Assembly (NCBI RefSeq): GCF_014212315.1
Contig: NZ_JACKXE010000001.1
Span: forward strand, 620,001-684,000
Origin: Nocardioides luti
GTDB lineage: Bacteria; Actinomycetota; Actinomycetes; Propionibacteriales; Nocardioidaceae
DNA length: 64,000 nt
Direction of reading: 5' to 3'
Positions 51,398-60,108 of the stretch are shown here, piece by piece; position 1 is the stretch's first letter, and every line of letters starts with the position of its first letter. The position numbers were made by a program, and so were the translations under genes. Under the pieces are notes generated by a model. That model saw only the letters and a program-made list of their open reading frames with translations. It ran no database searches and was not told where the DNA came from.

Positions 51398-53209
51398 TCA
51401 GCCCTGCTGCGCGACCCAGGAGTCGTGGAGGCCGGCGTAGACGCCACCCTCGACCGCGACCAGCTCGGCGTGCGGCCCGCGCTGCACGACCCGGCCCTGG
51501 TCGACGACCACGACCTCGTCGGCGTTCTCGGCGGTGGAGAGGCGGTGCGCGATCGTGACCGACGTGCGCCCGCTCATCAGCCGCTCCAGGGCCCGGCCGA
51601 TCCGCATCTCGAGGGCCGGGTCGACGGCGCTGGTCGCCTCGTCGAGCACCAGCAGGTCGGGGTCGGCGAGGTGCGCGCGGAGCAGCGCGACGAGCTGGCG
51701 CTCGCCCGCGGACAGCGACTCCCCGCGCTGGCCGACGCGGGTCTCGAGGCCGAGGGGCAGGCCGGCGACCCAGTCGCCCAGCCCGAGCTCGTCGGCGCTG
51801 TCCAGGATGTCGTCGGCGCTGGCGTCGAGGCGGCCGTAGCGGACGTTCGCGGCCAGGGTGTCGTCGAACAGGAAGCCCTCCTGCGGCACCAGGACCACGC
51901 TGCGCCGCAGCGAGACCTGCCCGACGTCGCGGACGTCGATGCCGTCGAGCAGCACGGCGCCCTCGGACGGGTCCATCAGGCGGGTCAGCAGCTTGGCGAA
52001 GGTCGACTTGCCGGAGCCGGTCTCGCCGACGATGGCGATGCGGGTGCCGGAGGCGATGTCGAGCGTGACGTCCCGCAGCACCGGCGGACCGCCGGGGTAG
52101 GCGAAGGTGACGCCCTCGAAGTGGACGTCGATCGGGCCGCGGGGCAGGCTCCGGCCGCCCTCACCCGGGTCGACGAGGTCGGCCGGGGTGTCCAGGATGC
52201 CGATCACCCGGCGCCACCCGGCGATGGCGTTCTGGGCGTCGGTGAGGATCTGCGTGCCGAGCTGGACCGGCCCGACGAACAGCGTCACGAGGAACGCGAA
52301 GGCCAGCACCTTGCCGGCGGTGATGTCGCCGGCGAAGCCCAGCCAGATGCCGACGATCAGCACGCCGGCGTTCGCGAGGCCTGCGGAGATGCCGCCGAGG
52401 GAGAACGAGAAGGCGGTGAAGCCCTGGGCGCGGGTGCTGGCGGTCTTGTGCGCCTCGATCGCGGTGTCGATGCGGGACTGGGTGCGGTCCTCGACGGCGT
52501 ACGACCGGACGACCGCGGCGCCGACGACGGGCTCCGAGATCGCGGAGAGCAGGATCCCGACCTGGCGGCGGACCATGCCGTAGGCGTCGGAGAGACGCCG
52601 CTGGAAGAAGCGCAGCGACAGGAACAGCGGCGCGAAGCAGACCCAGACGACGATCGCCAGCTGCCAGCTGTAGATCACCATGATCACGGTCGCAACCAGC
52701 ATCTGGCCGACGCTGACGACGAAGATCAGGCCGCCGAACACGAGGAACTGGCTGACCTGGTCGACGTCGCTGGTGACGCGGGCGACGAGGGCACCGCGGC
52801 GCTCGGTGTTCTGGGTGAGCAGCGGCAGGTCGTGCACGTGGCGGAACGCCTTGACGCGCAGCGTCGCCAGGCCGCGCTCGGAGGCGGTGAAGAGGCGGCT
52901 GGTCATGGCGTACGACGCCACGCTGGTCACGACGACGGCGACGGCCGCCACGAGGCCCATGAGGGTCGTGAAGCGGACGTCGGGGCCGCCGGGGCCGTTG
53001 AGCCCGCGGTCCAGGGTCTGCTGCACCGCGATGGGCACGACGACCTGACCGAGGCTGGCGACGATCGCCAGCAGCAGCGTGCCGACGATCCCCTCCTTGA
53101 GCTCGGGCGAGTAGGCCACGCCGCGACGGATGGTCTCGAAGGCCTTGATGTCCTCGCCGGTGTCCATCCGGGTGCCGCTGGGCGGCGGGGTGCTGGTCGT
53201 CGTGCTCAC
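51398..53209 (-). CDS. ABC exporter half-transporter (subunit with consensus ATPase residues, degenerate signature)
   Basis: The protein has 603 residues. Six membrane helices lie in 45-340, then the nucleotide-binding domain: Walker A GETGSGKST, signature LSAGERQ (degenerate from LSGGQ), Walker B LLVLDEATSAVD with the catalytic Glu, and switch AHRLST with His. GTG 53209 overlaps the partner gene's stop by 4 bp, after GGAGG, so the two are made together. The pattern complements the partner: this subunit supplies the catalytic residues of the active site and the weak signature of the silent site. The exported substrate is unknown (drug, lipid or peptide). An N-terminal Thr/Pro-rich stretch precedes the first helix. 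Confidence 0.9.
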   Translation of the reverse strand: MSTTTSTPPPSGTRMDTGEDIKAFETIRRGVAYSPELKEGIVGTLLLAIVASLGQVVVPIAVQQTLDRGLNGPGGPDVRFTTLMGLVAAVAVVVTSVASYAMTSRLFTASERGLATLRVKAFRHVHDLPLLTQNTERRGALVARVTSDVDQVSQFLVFGGLIFVVSVGQMLVATVIMVIYSWQLAIVVWVCFAPLFLSLRFFQRRLSDAYGMVRRQVGILLSAISEPVVGAAVVRSYAVEDRTQSRIDTAIEAHKTASTRAQGFTAFSFSLGGISAGLANAGVLIVGIWLGFAGDITAGKVLAFAFLVTLFVGPVQLGTQILTDAQNAIAGWRRVIGILDTPADLVDPGEGGRSLPRGPIDVHFEGVTFAYPGGPPVLRDVTLDIASGTRIAIVGETGSGKSTFAKLLTRLMDPSEGAVLLDGIDVRDVGQVSLRRSVVLVPQEGFLFDDTLAANVRYGRLDASADDILDSADELGLGDWVAGLPLGLETRVGQRGESLSAGERQLVALLRAHLADPDLLVLDEATSAVDPALEMRIGRALERLMSGRTSVTIAHRLSTAENADEVVVVDQGRVVQRGPHAELVAVEGGVYAGLHDSWVAQQG

Positions 53210-55002
53210 GGCGTGCCTCCGACCATCTCGACCTCGTCGAGGTGCTCGTTCTCGTAGGCGTTGACGAGTCGGGCGTAGGCGGGGCTCCGGGCCAGCAGCT
53301 CCGCGTGGGTGCCGCGGTCGGCGATCCGGCCGTCTTCGAGGTGGACGACCTCGTCGGCCAGCCCGATCGTGGCCTTGCGGTAGGCGACGACGACCAGCGT
53401 CGTGTCGGTGTCGCCCGCGCGCAGGGCCGCGAGGATCCGGGCCTCCACCTCGGGGTCGACGGCCGAGGTGGCGTCGTCGAGGATCAGCAGCCGCGGGCGG
53501 CGCACGAGGGCGCGGGCCAGCGAGATCCGCTGGCGCTGGCCGCCGGACAGCGACGTGCCGCGCTCCCCCAGCCGGGTGTCGAGGCCCTCGGGCAGCGCGG
53601 CGACGAAGCCGTCGGCCTGGGCGGCGCGCAGGGCGGCCCAGACGTCCTCGTCGGCCAGGTCGGCGCCGAGGGTGACGTTGCCGCGGACGGTGTCGTCGAA
53701 GAGGAAGGCGGTCTGCGGCACGATCGAGACGACCGAGGCGAGCTCGCCCCGCGCGAGGTCGCGCAGGTCGGTGCCGTCGAGCAGGATCCGCCCGTCGAGC
53801 GGGTCGACCAGGCGGGTCAGCAGCGTGGTGAGGGTGCTCTTGCCCGAGGCCGTGCGGCCGACGAGGGCCACGGTGCGGCCGGGCTCGACGGTGAACGACA
53901 CGTCGGCGAGCAGCTCCTGGTCGGGCTCGTAGGAGTAGGCCAGGTGCTCCAGCTCGAGGCGCGCGCCGGCGCCGGTGGCGGCCGCCGTGGCGCCGTACCG
54001 CATCTCGCCGGTGGCCTCGATGACCGAGGACACGCGGCGGAAGCCGACGACGCTGCGGGGGAACTCGCCGAGCAGCCAGCCGATCGAGCGGATCGGGAAG
54101 GACACGATCGTGAGGAGGTAGGCGACGGTCACGACGTCGCCGGCGTCGGTGGCGCCGGACAGGACGCGGCTGACGCCGAAGGCCAGCACGACGAGCACGC
54201 CGATGTTGGGCAGGGCGGCGAGCGCGGGGTCGAAGGCCGCGCGGATCCGCCCGGCGCGGATGTTGACGTCGCGGAGCTCCTCGGCCTTGGCGGCGAAGCG
54301 GGCCATCTCCTCGCCCTCGCGACCGAGGGTCTTGACGACGAGCGCGCCGTCGAAGGACTCGTGGGCGATCTCGCTCACCTCGGCGCGCAGCTGCTGGGCG
54401 CGCGTCATCAGGGGCGAGCCGAGCCGCTGGTAGACGAGGTTCGCGGCGATCACGGCCGGGAAGACGAGCAGCCCGACGACCGCGAGCACGAGGTCGGCGA
54501 CGAACATCTGGCCGACGGCGATCACCATCATCGCGAGCGTGCCGACCGCCATCGGCAGGGGCGCGATCGGGCCCCAGGCGGCCTCGACGTCGGAGTTGGC
54601 GTTGGAGAGCAGCTGGCCGGTGGGGTGGCGCTGGTGCCACTCCATGGGGAGGGAGAGGTACTGCCGGGTGACGGCGCGGCGGGTGTGGGCCTGCATGCGG
54701 TACTGCATGATGCCGGCGCCGAGGCGGCGCGCGACGATGCCGACCGCGCGCAGGATCGCGACCGCGAGGAAGAGCCCGAGGATCGCCCAGAGCAGTCCGC
54801 TGCCGATCTCGCCGTCCCGGAACGCCGGCACCAGGACGTGGTCGGTGGACCAGCCGAGCACCCAGGCGTCCGCGACCGTGAGCGCGCCGAAGAGCACGCT
54901 GCCGATGGTCGAGACCGTGAAGATCCAGGGCTCCCGGCGGATCGCCACGGCGAGCACCGCGAAGCCCTCGCGCGTCGTGGATCCGCGCCGCTCGTCCGTC
55001 AC
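53206..55002 (-). CDS. ABC exporter half-transporter (subunit with degenerate catalytic residues, consensus signature)
   Basis: The protein has 598 residues. Six membrane helices lie in 28-320. The nucleotide-binding domain has Walker A GRTASGKST, intact signature LSGGQRQ and Walker B LLILDDATSAVD, where Asp replaces the catalytic Glu. The switch reads VVAYRKAT, where Tyr replaces the His. These changes mark it as the degenerate partner of a heterodimeric exporter like TM287/288. GTG 55002 starts the pair and is followed by a 4-bp overlap. It is divergent from the TIGR03085 gene, with 105 bp between. Confidence 0.9.
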   Translation of the reverse strand: MTDERRGSTTREGFAVLAVAIRREPWIFTVSTIGSVLFGALTVADAWVLGWSTDHVLVPAFRDGEIGSGLLWAILGLFLAVAILRAVGIVARRLGAGIMQYRMQAHTRRAVTRQYLSLPMEWHQRHPTGQLLSNANSDVEAAWGPIAPLPMAVGTLAMMVIAVGQMFVADLVLAVVGLLVFPAVIAANLVYQRLGSPLMTRAQQLRAEVSEIAHESFDGALVVKTLGREGEEMARFAAKAEELRDVNIRAGRIRAAFDPALAALPNIGVLVVLAFGVSRVLSGATDAGDVVTVAYLLTIVSFPIRSIGWLLGEFPRSVVGFRRVSSVIEATGEMRYGATAAATGAGARLELEHLAYSYEPDQELLADVSFTVEPGRTVALVGRTASGKSTLTTLLTRLVDPLDGRILLDGTDLRDLARGELASVVSIVPQTAFLFDDTVRGNVTLGADLADEDVWAALRAAQADGFVAALPEGLDTRLGERGTSLSGGQRQRISLARALVRRPRLLILDDATSAVDPEVEARILAALRAGDTDTTLVVVAYRKATIGLADEVVHLEDGRIADRGTHAELLARSPAYARLVNAYENEHLDEVEMVGGTP

Positions 55003-55107
55003 CGTCCTGCACTCCCCGTCTGCCGCGTCGCGGCCCTCTGCACCAGCGACTCACACTAGAGCCGGGCGCCGACGGCCCACGAATCGCGTTGCGCATAACC
55101 TCGGCCC

Positions 55108-55746
55108 ATGACCCGGCATTCCCTGGCGCGCCGCGAGCGCCACGACCTGTGCGACCTGGCCCTCGCCCTCGGCGAGGACGCCGACACCCTCTGCGGCACG
55201 TGGGACGCGAAGGACCTCGTGGCCCACCTGCTCGTCCGGGAGCACCGGCCGCTCGGCGCGATCGGCATCGTGGTCCCGCCGCTCGCAGGGCTGGCCGAGC
55301 GCGAGATGGCGCGGGTGCGCCGGCGCGACTTCGCGGTGCTGGTCGAGAGGCTGCGCGACCCGAGCCTGCTGACGCCGTACGCCCTGCCCGGTGTGGAGGA
55401 GCTCCTCAACACGGCGGAGTACTTCGTCCACCACGAGGACCTGCGCCGCGCCCAGGCCGGGTGGGAGCCGCGCGTGCTCGATCCCACCGACGAGTCTCGG
55501 TTGTGGGCCGCGATCAAGGTCGCCGGCCGCGGGCTGGTGCGACCGGCCGGCGTCCCCGTGCGGATCGAGCGCACCGACACCGGCGCCACCGCGACCCTGC
55601 GCCGCGGCGCCGACCCCGCCGTCGTGAGCGGGCTGCCGTCCGAGATCGCCTTCTTCCTCTTCGGCCGCGACGCCGTGCGCGGGCTGTCCTTCTCAGGGCC
55701 GCAGGAGCGGGTGGCCAAGCTGCGGCGGTCGGACCTGGGCATCTGA
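55108..55746 (+). CDS. TIGR03085 family metal-binding protein (DinB/maleylpyruvate isomerase-like)
   Basis: The protein has 212 residues. The N-terminal four-helix part has LARRERHDLCDLAL and WDAKDLVAHLLVREHRP, and the middle AEYFVHHEDLRRAQ carries the paired histidines of the DinB-like metal site. The C-terminal SCP2-like part ends RVAKLRRSDLGI. The family TIGR03085 is found next to his genes in actinobacteria and has no established function. A mycothiol-dependent isomerase-type role is a family inference. It opens rightward, between the ABC exporter and the broken small gene. Confidence 0.8.
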   Translation: MTRHSLARRERHDLCDLALALGEDADTLCGTWDAKDLVAHLLVREHRPLGAIGIVVPPLAGLAEREMARVRRRDFAVLVERLRDPSLLTPYALPGVEELLNTAEYFVHHEDLRRAQAGWEPRVLDPTDESRLWAAIKVAGRGLVRPAGVPVRIERTDTGATATLRRGADPAVVSGLPSEIAFFLFGRDAVRGLSFSGPQERVAKLRRSDLGI

Positions 55747-55759
55747 CACCGGGCCGACG

Positions 55760-55981
55760 TCAGTCGAGGTGGCCCGTCGCCGGGTCGATGCCGGCCAGGA
55801 AGTCGCGGATCGACTCCTCCAGCTGCGCGACGTCCGGCCACGACCCGTCCTACCTGGCCGAGCTGAAGCCGTAGCCCGGGTTCGGACCCGACACCCAGGT
55901 GAGGTCGACCTGCCCGCGCCGCCCCGACCGGCGCACGTCGAACACCTCGCCGTCGACCACGAGACGCGTCGGGTTCGCCAT
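55760..55981 (-). pseudogene. Small conserved-looking gene with in-frame TAG
   Basis: ATG 55981, with AGGAG ribosome sites just upstream, opens a frame for MANPTRLVVDGEVFDVRRSG, continuing VDLTWVSGPNPGYGFS. It meets TAG at codon 44 (55852-55850) and then carries on in the same frame as DGSWPDVAQLEESIRDFLA to a TGA at 55760. The second half has coding-like composition, an amphipathic helix and a natural C-terminus (GIDPATGHLD). The simplest reading is a 73-residue protein interrupted by one nonsense change; a functional 43-residue peptide or a sequencing error is also possible. No family was recognised. Confidence 0.65.
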
Positions 55982-56016
55982 CTCCTGCCCCCTCCTGGCG
56001 CATGGACGCGACCATT

Positions 56017-56062
56017 GTGCGTGGGATCAAGTTCTGGCACCGGATTTCTTGATCCCATGCAC
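56017..56062. repeat. 15-bp near-perfect hairpin between pseudogene and nucleotidyltransferase
   Basis: GTGCGTGGGATCAAG (56017-56031) pairs with CTTGATCCCATGCAC (56048-56062), with one G-T pair, around a 16-base loop. No T-run follows, so a terminator is less likely than an operator or a repeat element. It lies 44 bp before the nucleotidyltransferase start. Confidence 0.7.
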
Positions 56063-56105
56063 ACTCGCGCCGCTGGGGCGGGAAACCGTCGGCGATGATC
56101 GGGTG

Positions 56106-56831
56106 ATGGACGCGACGTCGGCGGCGCTCGAGGAGCTCCGGGTGCGCGTCGTCGCGCTGGGGTGGGTCACCGACTTGCTGGTCGCCGGGTCCCTGGCCAC
56201 CGGGGACCACCGGCCCGGGGTCAGCGACCTCGACCTCGTGGCCCTGGTCGACGGACCGATGTCGACCGCGCGGGTCGACGCCGTGGCAGCGATGCACCGC
56301 GAGCTGGACGCGGGCGTGGCAGCAGGGCTGGCGCTGGGCTGCGTGTACGTCGACGCGACCCGTCTCACCGACGCCACCCTGCGGCACCCGACCTGGACCC
56401 ACGGCCGGCTGGTCGACCGCGTGCTGTCGCGCGTCACCCGCGCCGAGCTGGTCCGGCACGGGCACGCCCTGCAGGGCCGCGCGCCGTCCGCCGCGCTCCC
56501 GGCCATCACGGACGACGAGGTCCGCTACGCCGTGCGTGCCGACCTGGCCGGCTACTGGACCTGGGCGATCCACCGCCCCTGGCTCTGGCTGGACACCGCG
56601 TTCGCCGACCTGAGCCTCACGACGATGGCGCGTGCACGGCACACCCTCGCCACGGGCACGCTGCTCACCAAGACCGCAGCACTCGACCACCTCGCCGCAC
56701 CTCCGTGGCTCCGCGACCAGGTCCGGGCGCGACGGAACGGCACCCGCGTGCGCTCGCCGAGGGTCCGTACCGCCGCGGTCGGCTGGGTCGATGCGGTGCG
56801 CACGGTGGCGCGGGCGCGACACCGCCGCTGA
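56106..56831 (+). CDS. Nucleotidyltransferase-fold protein
   Basis: The protein has 241 residues from ATG 56106 (a GTG one codon earlier is also possible). The active site LLVAGSLATGDHRPG followed by VSDLDLVALVDG (about 21-47) is the G-S-x(n)-D-x-D pattern of DNA-polymerase-beta-type nucleotidyltransferases. A C-terminal helical part follows (about 140-241) with GYWTWAIHRPWLWLDT and an Arg-rich tail. It resembles the aminoglycoside adenylyltransferase layout, but the substrate is unknown. It stands alone in the accessory block, opposite in direction to the his genes, right of a hairpin that may be its operator. Confidence 0.8.
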   Translation: MDATSAALEELRVRVVALGWVTDLLVAGSLATGDHRPGVSDLDLVALVDGPMSTARVDAVAAMHRELDAGVAAGLALGCVYVDATRLTDATLRHPTWTHGRLVDRVLSRVTRAELVRHGHALQGRAPSAALPAITDDEVRYAVRADLAGYWTWAIHRPWLWLDTAFADLSLTTMARARHTLATGTLLTKTAALDHLAAPPWLRDQVRARRNGTRVRSPRVRTAAVGWVDAVRTVARARHRR

Positions 56832-56878
56832 AGGGGTCGCCGGGCCGTAGGTGATGCTCGCGTATGGGGGCGGTCGGC

Positions 56879-58129
56879 CTATGTCCGCCGGGTGAAGGCG
56901 ACCTTCCCGCCGGGGAGCTCGGTCATCGTGAAGGTCGGGTCGTGTGCTCGGGCGTGGTGCCTTGGGCAGAGGAGGCGGCCGTCCTTGAGGTCGGTGTTGC
57001 CGCCCTGGCTCCAGAAGGGGTCGTGGTGGGCGTGGCACATGCTGGGTGGCCAGTCGCACCCGTCGGCCGTGCACCCGCCCTGCTGGATGCCGAGGGCGAG
57101 GTGTTGGGCTTTCGAGAAGTAGCGGCGGGTGCGGCCGAGGTCGAGGACCTGGGACGTGCCGCCGAGGACGGCGGGGATGATCCCGGCCTCGCAGGCGAGT
57201 CGTCGGGCCTGGGAGGCCGTGATCTTGTCGCCCGTGTCCAACGTCGCAGCCTTCTCGGCTCCGAGGAGAGTCTCGAGAGGCATCGTGATGACCACGGTCG
57301 CGTTCACGCCGCCGGCGTTGGGGAGCCGGTCGGTGGGGTAGCGCTCGATGAGCTCGCAGAGCGCGGCACCCATCCGCTCCGGGCTGGGCTTCCGCTCGAC
57401 TCCGGGTCCGTGGACGGCGGTCTGGTGCTTGGGGGCGGCGATGCCCTGGAGGATCTTCTTGAGCATCGACCCTTGGGCGGCGGGGATGGTGAATCGGCCG
57501 TGGCAGGATCCGTGGCCGTCGTCGCTCACGGTGAGGCGCATCTTCTGGCGGGCCTTGCGCTCCTCCTCCTCGAGGCGGCGACGCTCTTCCTCCTCTCCGG
57601 CGGCGGGGTCGATCACGTCGAGAAGACCTCGGCCGAGCCGTCGCAGGTCGACGGCGTCGTGATCGCCGGCCAGGTCGACGAGGTGCTTCTCCGCGAGCAC
57701 GCGGGTCTCCGCGTCGACGTCGTCGGGGAGGTCGTCAAGGGCCCGGGTGATGACCTGGGCCTGCTCGGTCAGGATCGCCCCAGACGACAAGGCCTGACGG
57801 ACGAGGTCCCAGCGGCCCAGGGCATCCGCCAAGTGGATCTTCGCCGCGGCCGTCCGATGCGTCTGGAGCGTCTGGGTGGCCCACCACGCCTGGGTCGAGG
57901 TCGCGCCGACGGACGAGCCGACATCGACGGAGTATGCGTGGACGGCGACGCGGGCTTCGAGCTCGGCGACTCTCGCCGAGAGTCGGGTCAGCTCCACCAG
58001 CGTGGCACCGGCCTCGTCGGCGGTCATGGACCAGACGGGAGCGTCGGCGACGTCGCTGATGCGTTCGCCGACGTCGCGGACCGCACGCGAGATCGCGTGG
58101 CGGGGGCCGTCGTCGGTGAACGTCTTCAT
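56879..58129 (-). CDS. DUF222-HNH endonuclease family protein, second copy
   Basis: The protein has 416 residues from ATG 58129; GGGGAAAG lies upstream, though a TTG four codons earlier is possible. Residues 1-290 are DUF222-like and include a Glu/Arg-rich coiled stretch (EEEERRRLEEEERKARQK) near 195. The HNH domain is GGCTADGCDWPPSMCHAHHD, then GGNTDLKDGRLLCPRHHARAH. Zinc cysteines and the HH pair are present. Unlike the copy at 2169-3470, no GAAC-N4-GTTC operator lies at its start, so SOS control is not indicated. The two copies are clearly diverged. It lies within the accessory insertion between hisF and hisI. Confidence 0.85.
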   Translation of the reverse strand: MKTFTDDGPRHAISRAVRDVGERISDVADAPVWSMTADEAGATLVELTRLSARVAELEARVAVHAYSVDVGSSVGATSTQAWWATQTLQTHRTAAAKIHLADALGRWDLVRQALSSGAILTEQAQVITRALDDLPDDVDAETRVLAEKHLVDLAGDHDAVDLRRLGRGLLDVIDPAAGEEEERRRLEEEERKARQKMRLTVSDDGHGSCHGRFTIPAAQGSMLKKILQGIAAPKHQTAVHGPGVERKPSPERMGAALCELIERYPTDRLPNAGGVNATVVITMPLETLLGAEKAATLDTGDKITASQARRLACEAGIIPAVLGGTSQVLDLGRTRRYFSKAQHLALGIQQGGCTADGCDWPPSMCHAHHDPFWSQGGNTDLKDGRLLCPRHHARAHDPTFTMTELPGGKVAFTRRT

Positions 58130-58390
58130 GGGGAAAGTCAATCAGGGACCACCGACAATCCAGGGCTCAGAATGAGCCGGAAAGCGACCCTGAAGGTAAA
58201 ATATCAGGACAAATGTTCGAACGGCGACCACAGCGGGCAAGTGGCACCCACGGAGACTTCGAAAGCGACCGCAAGGGGGACTTGCCCCGGCACCCACGGC
58301 GACCACATATCCAATAAATCCCCTACAACGGAGCTACGTCCAGGCGCGCACAGGCCGGACCACCGATGGCCTCGAGCCGTGGAGGGGTGA
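58130..58390. other. Gene-free stretch upstream of the HNH gene
   Basis: No gene or clear hairpin was seen. Several AT-rich patches (for example near 58196-58216 and 58308-58322) make this stretch compositionally unlike its surroundings, as expected for inserted DNA or a promoter zone of the leftward HNH gene. The palindrome TTCGAA occurs at 58214, but this is not a LexA box. Confidence 0.4.
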
Positions 58391-58558
58391 GGTGGTTTCG
58401 AGACAGGCGCTAGCGCGCCTTCCTCAACCACCGAAGGCAGCGCCCTCCTCAACCACCGGAGGCGGCGCCTTCCTCAACCACCGGGAGGCACCTCAACCTC
58501 CTCAACCACCGCAGGAGGTGGTTTCGAGACAGGCGCTAGCGCGCCTTCCTCAACCACC
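58391..58558. repeat. REP-like palindromic elements, two identical 42-bp copies with degenerate units between
   Basis: Copies at 58391-58432 and 58517-58558 are identical. Each folds with outer arms GGTGGTT/AACCACC and an inner AGGCGC-TAGC-GCGCCT hairpin. Between them CCTCAACCACC recurs three more times with GGAGG-type partners. The block lies 12 bp from the hisF stop. Similar intergenic palindromes are scattered in high-GC actinobacterial genomes. Confidence 0.9.
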
Positions 58559-58569
58559 GCGAGGAAGCC

Positions 58570-59331
58570 TCAGCGGACGGGGTGCCCCGCGGAGGCTAGC
58601 GACGACTTCACGTCGGCGATGCGGAGCGTGCCGAAGTGGAAGACGGTGGCGGCGAGGACGGCGTCGGCGCCGGCGTCGACGGCGGGCGGGAAGTGCTCGA
58701 CGCGGCCGGCGCCGCCGGAGGCGATGACGGGGATGCTGACCTCGCGGCGTACGGCGCGGATCAGGTCGAGGTCGAAGCCGTCCTGGGTGCCGTCGGCGTC
58801 CATGGCGTTGAGGAGGATCTCGCCGGCGCCGAGCTCGGCGGCGCGGGCGGCCCACTCGAGGGCGTCCAGGCCGGCGGACTTGCGGCCACCGTGGGTGGTG
58901 ACCTCGAAGCCGGAGTCGGTCCCGGGGGCGCGGCGGGCGTCGACGGAGAGCACGAGCACCTGGTTGCCGAAGCGGTCGGCGATCTCGGCGACGAGCTCGG
59001 GGCGGTTGATGGCGGCGGTGTTGACGGCGACCTTGTCGGCCCCGGCGCGGAGCAGCCGGTCGACGTCCTCCACCGAGGACACTCCCCCGCCGACGGTCAG
59101 CGGGATGAAGACCTCCTCGGCGGTGCGCGAGACGATCTCCATCGTGGTCGCGCGGCCCTCGAACGACGCGGAGATGTCGAGGAAGGTCAGTTCGTCGGCG
59201 CCCTCGGCGTCGTACAGCCGGGCCAGCTCCACGGGGTCGCCCGCGTCACGCAGCTCCTGGAAGTTGATGCCCTTGACGACGCGGCCGGCGTCGACGTCGA
59301 GGCACGGGATGACGCGTACGGCGAGGCTCAC
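58570..59331 (-). CDS. hisF: Imidazole glycerol phosphate synthase cyclase subunit
   Basis: The protein has 253 residues. It starts [18 protein letters not shown] with catalytic Asp in CLDVD, and the barrel has [22 protein letters not shown] with the second catalytic Asp, and [13 protein letters not shown]. With HisH it makes IGP and AICAR from PRFAR and ammonia. It overlaps priA by 4 bp. It is the last gene of the his cluster, and REP elements follow immediately. Confidence 0.97.
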   Translation of the reverse strand: MSLAVRVIPCLDVDAGRVVKGINFQELRDAGDPVELARLYDAEGADELTFLDISASFEGRATTMEIVSRTAEEVFIPLTVGGGVSSVEDVDRLLRAGADKVAVNTAAINRPELVAEIADRFGNQVLVLSVDARRAPGTDSGFEVTTHGGRKSAGLDALEWAARAAELGAGEILLNAMDADGTQDGFDLDLIRAVRREVSIPVIASGGAGRVEHFPPAVDAGADAVLAATVFHFGTLRIADVKSSLASAGHPVR

Positions 59332-60065
59332 GGCGCGCCCGGGAGCGTGAGGGCCAGCGCGTCCTCGAGGGTGAAGCGGCCCTCGTAGAGCGCGGTGCCG
59401 ATGATCGCGCCCTCGACCCCGTCGCCGACCAGGCCCTGCAGCGCCTCGAGGTCGGACAGCTCGGTGATGCCGCCGGAGGCGACCACGGGACGCGAGGTGG
59501 CGGCGCAGACGTCGCGCAGCAGCTGGAGGTTCGGGCCCTGGAGCATGCCGTCCTTGTTGACGTCGGTGACGACGTACCGCGCGCAGCCCTCCGCGTCGAG
59601 GCGGGCGAGGACGTCGTAGAGGTCACCGCCGTCGCGGGTCCAGCCCCGTGCCGCGAGGGTGCGGCCGCGGACGTCGAGGCCGACGGCGACGCGGTCGCCG
59701 TACTCCGCGATCGCGGCGGCGCACCACTCCGGCTGCTCCAGCGCGGCGGTGCCGATGTTGACGCGTCGGCAGCCGGTGGCCATCGCGGCAGCGAGCGACT
59801 CGTCGTCGCGGATGCCACCGGACATCTCGACCTGGATGTCGAGGGTGCCGACGATCTTCGCCTGCAGCTCGCGGTTGTGCCCGCGGCCGAAGGCGGCGTC
59901 GAGGTCGACGAGGTGCAGCCACTCGGCCCCCGCCTCCTGCCAGCGCAGGGCCGCCTCGATCGGGTCGCCGAAGCGCTTCTCGGAGCCGGCGACGCCCTGG
60001 ACCAGCTGGACGGCCTGGCCCCCGGCGATGTCGACGGCGGGCAGCAGCTCGAGGTAGGCGCTCAT
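59328..60065 (-). CDS. priA: Bifunctional phosphoribosyl isomerase PriA (HisA/TrpF)
   Basis: The protein has 245 residues. The (beta-alpha)8 barrel has [18 protein letters not shown] with the catalytic Asp, [29 protein letters not shown] and [11 protein letters not shown] with the second Asp. In actinobacteria this enzyme isomerises both ProFAR (histidine) and PRA (tryptophan). A separate trpF is not seen beside trpC, which agrees with the dual role. It lies 43 bp downstream of the small membrane gene and overlaps hisF by 4 bp. Confidence 0.93.
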   Translation of the reverse strand: MSAYLELLPAVDIAGGQAVQLVQGVAGSEKRFGDPIEAALRWQEAGAEWLHLVDLDAAFGRGHNRELQAKIVGTLDIQVEMSGGIRDDESLAAAMATGCRRVNIGTAALEQPEWCAAAIAEYGDRVAVGLDVRGRTLAARGWTRDGGDLYDVLARLDAEGCARYVVTDVNKDGMLQGPNLQLLRDVCAATSRPVVASGGITELSDLEALQGLVGDGVEGAIIGTALYEGRFTLEDALALTLPGAP

Positions 60066-60108
60066 GCGGAAATCCTAGGTTCGGGGGTGGGGTACGGCGG
60101 GGGCGGTC

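Noticed and set aside
51398..55096. Single 1232-codon frame across both ABC genes
   Set aside because: The upstream part is an out-of-frame shadow of the first ABC gene; the second gene starts at GTG 53209 with GGAGG.
58204..58452. 82-codon minus-strand frame overlapping a REP copy
   Set aside because: It lacks a ribosome site and covers the palindromic repeat; the composition is not coding-like.
58391..58558. Possible CRISPR array
   Set aside because: Repeats are long nested palindromes with unequal degenerate spacers and no cas genes; they are REP-like.
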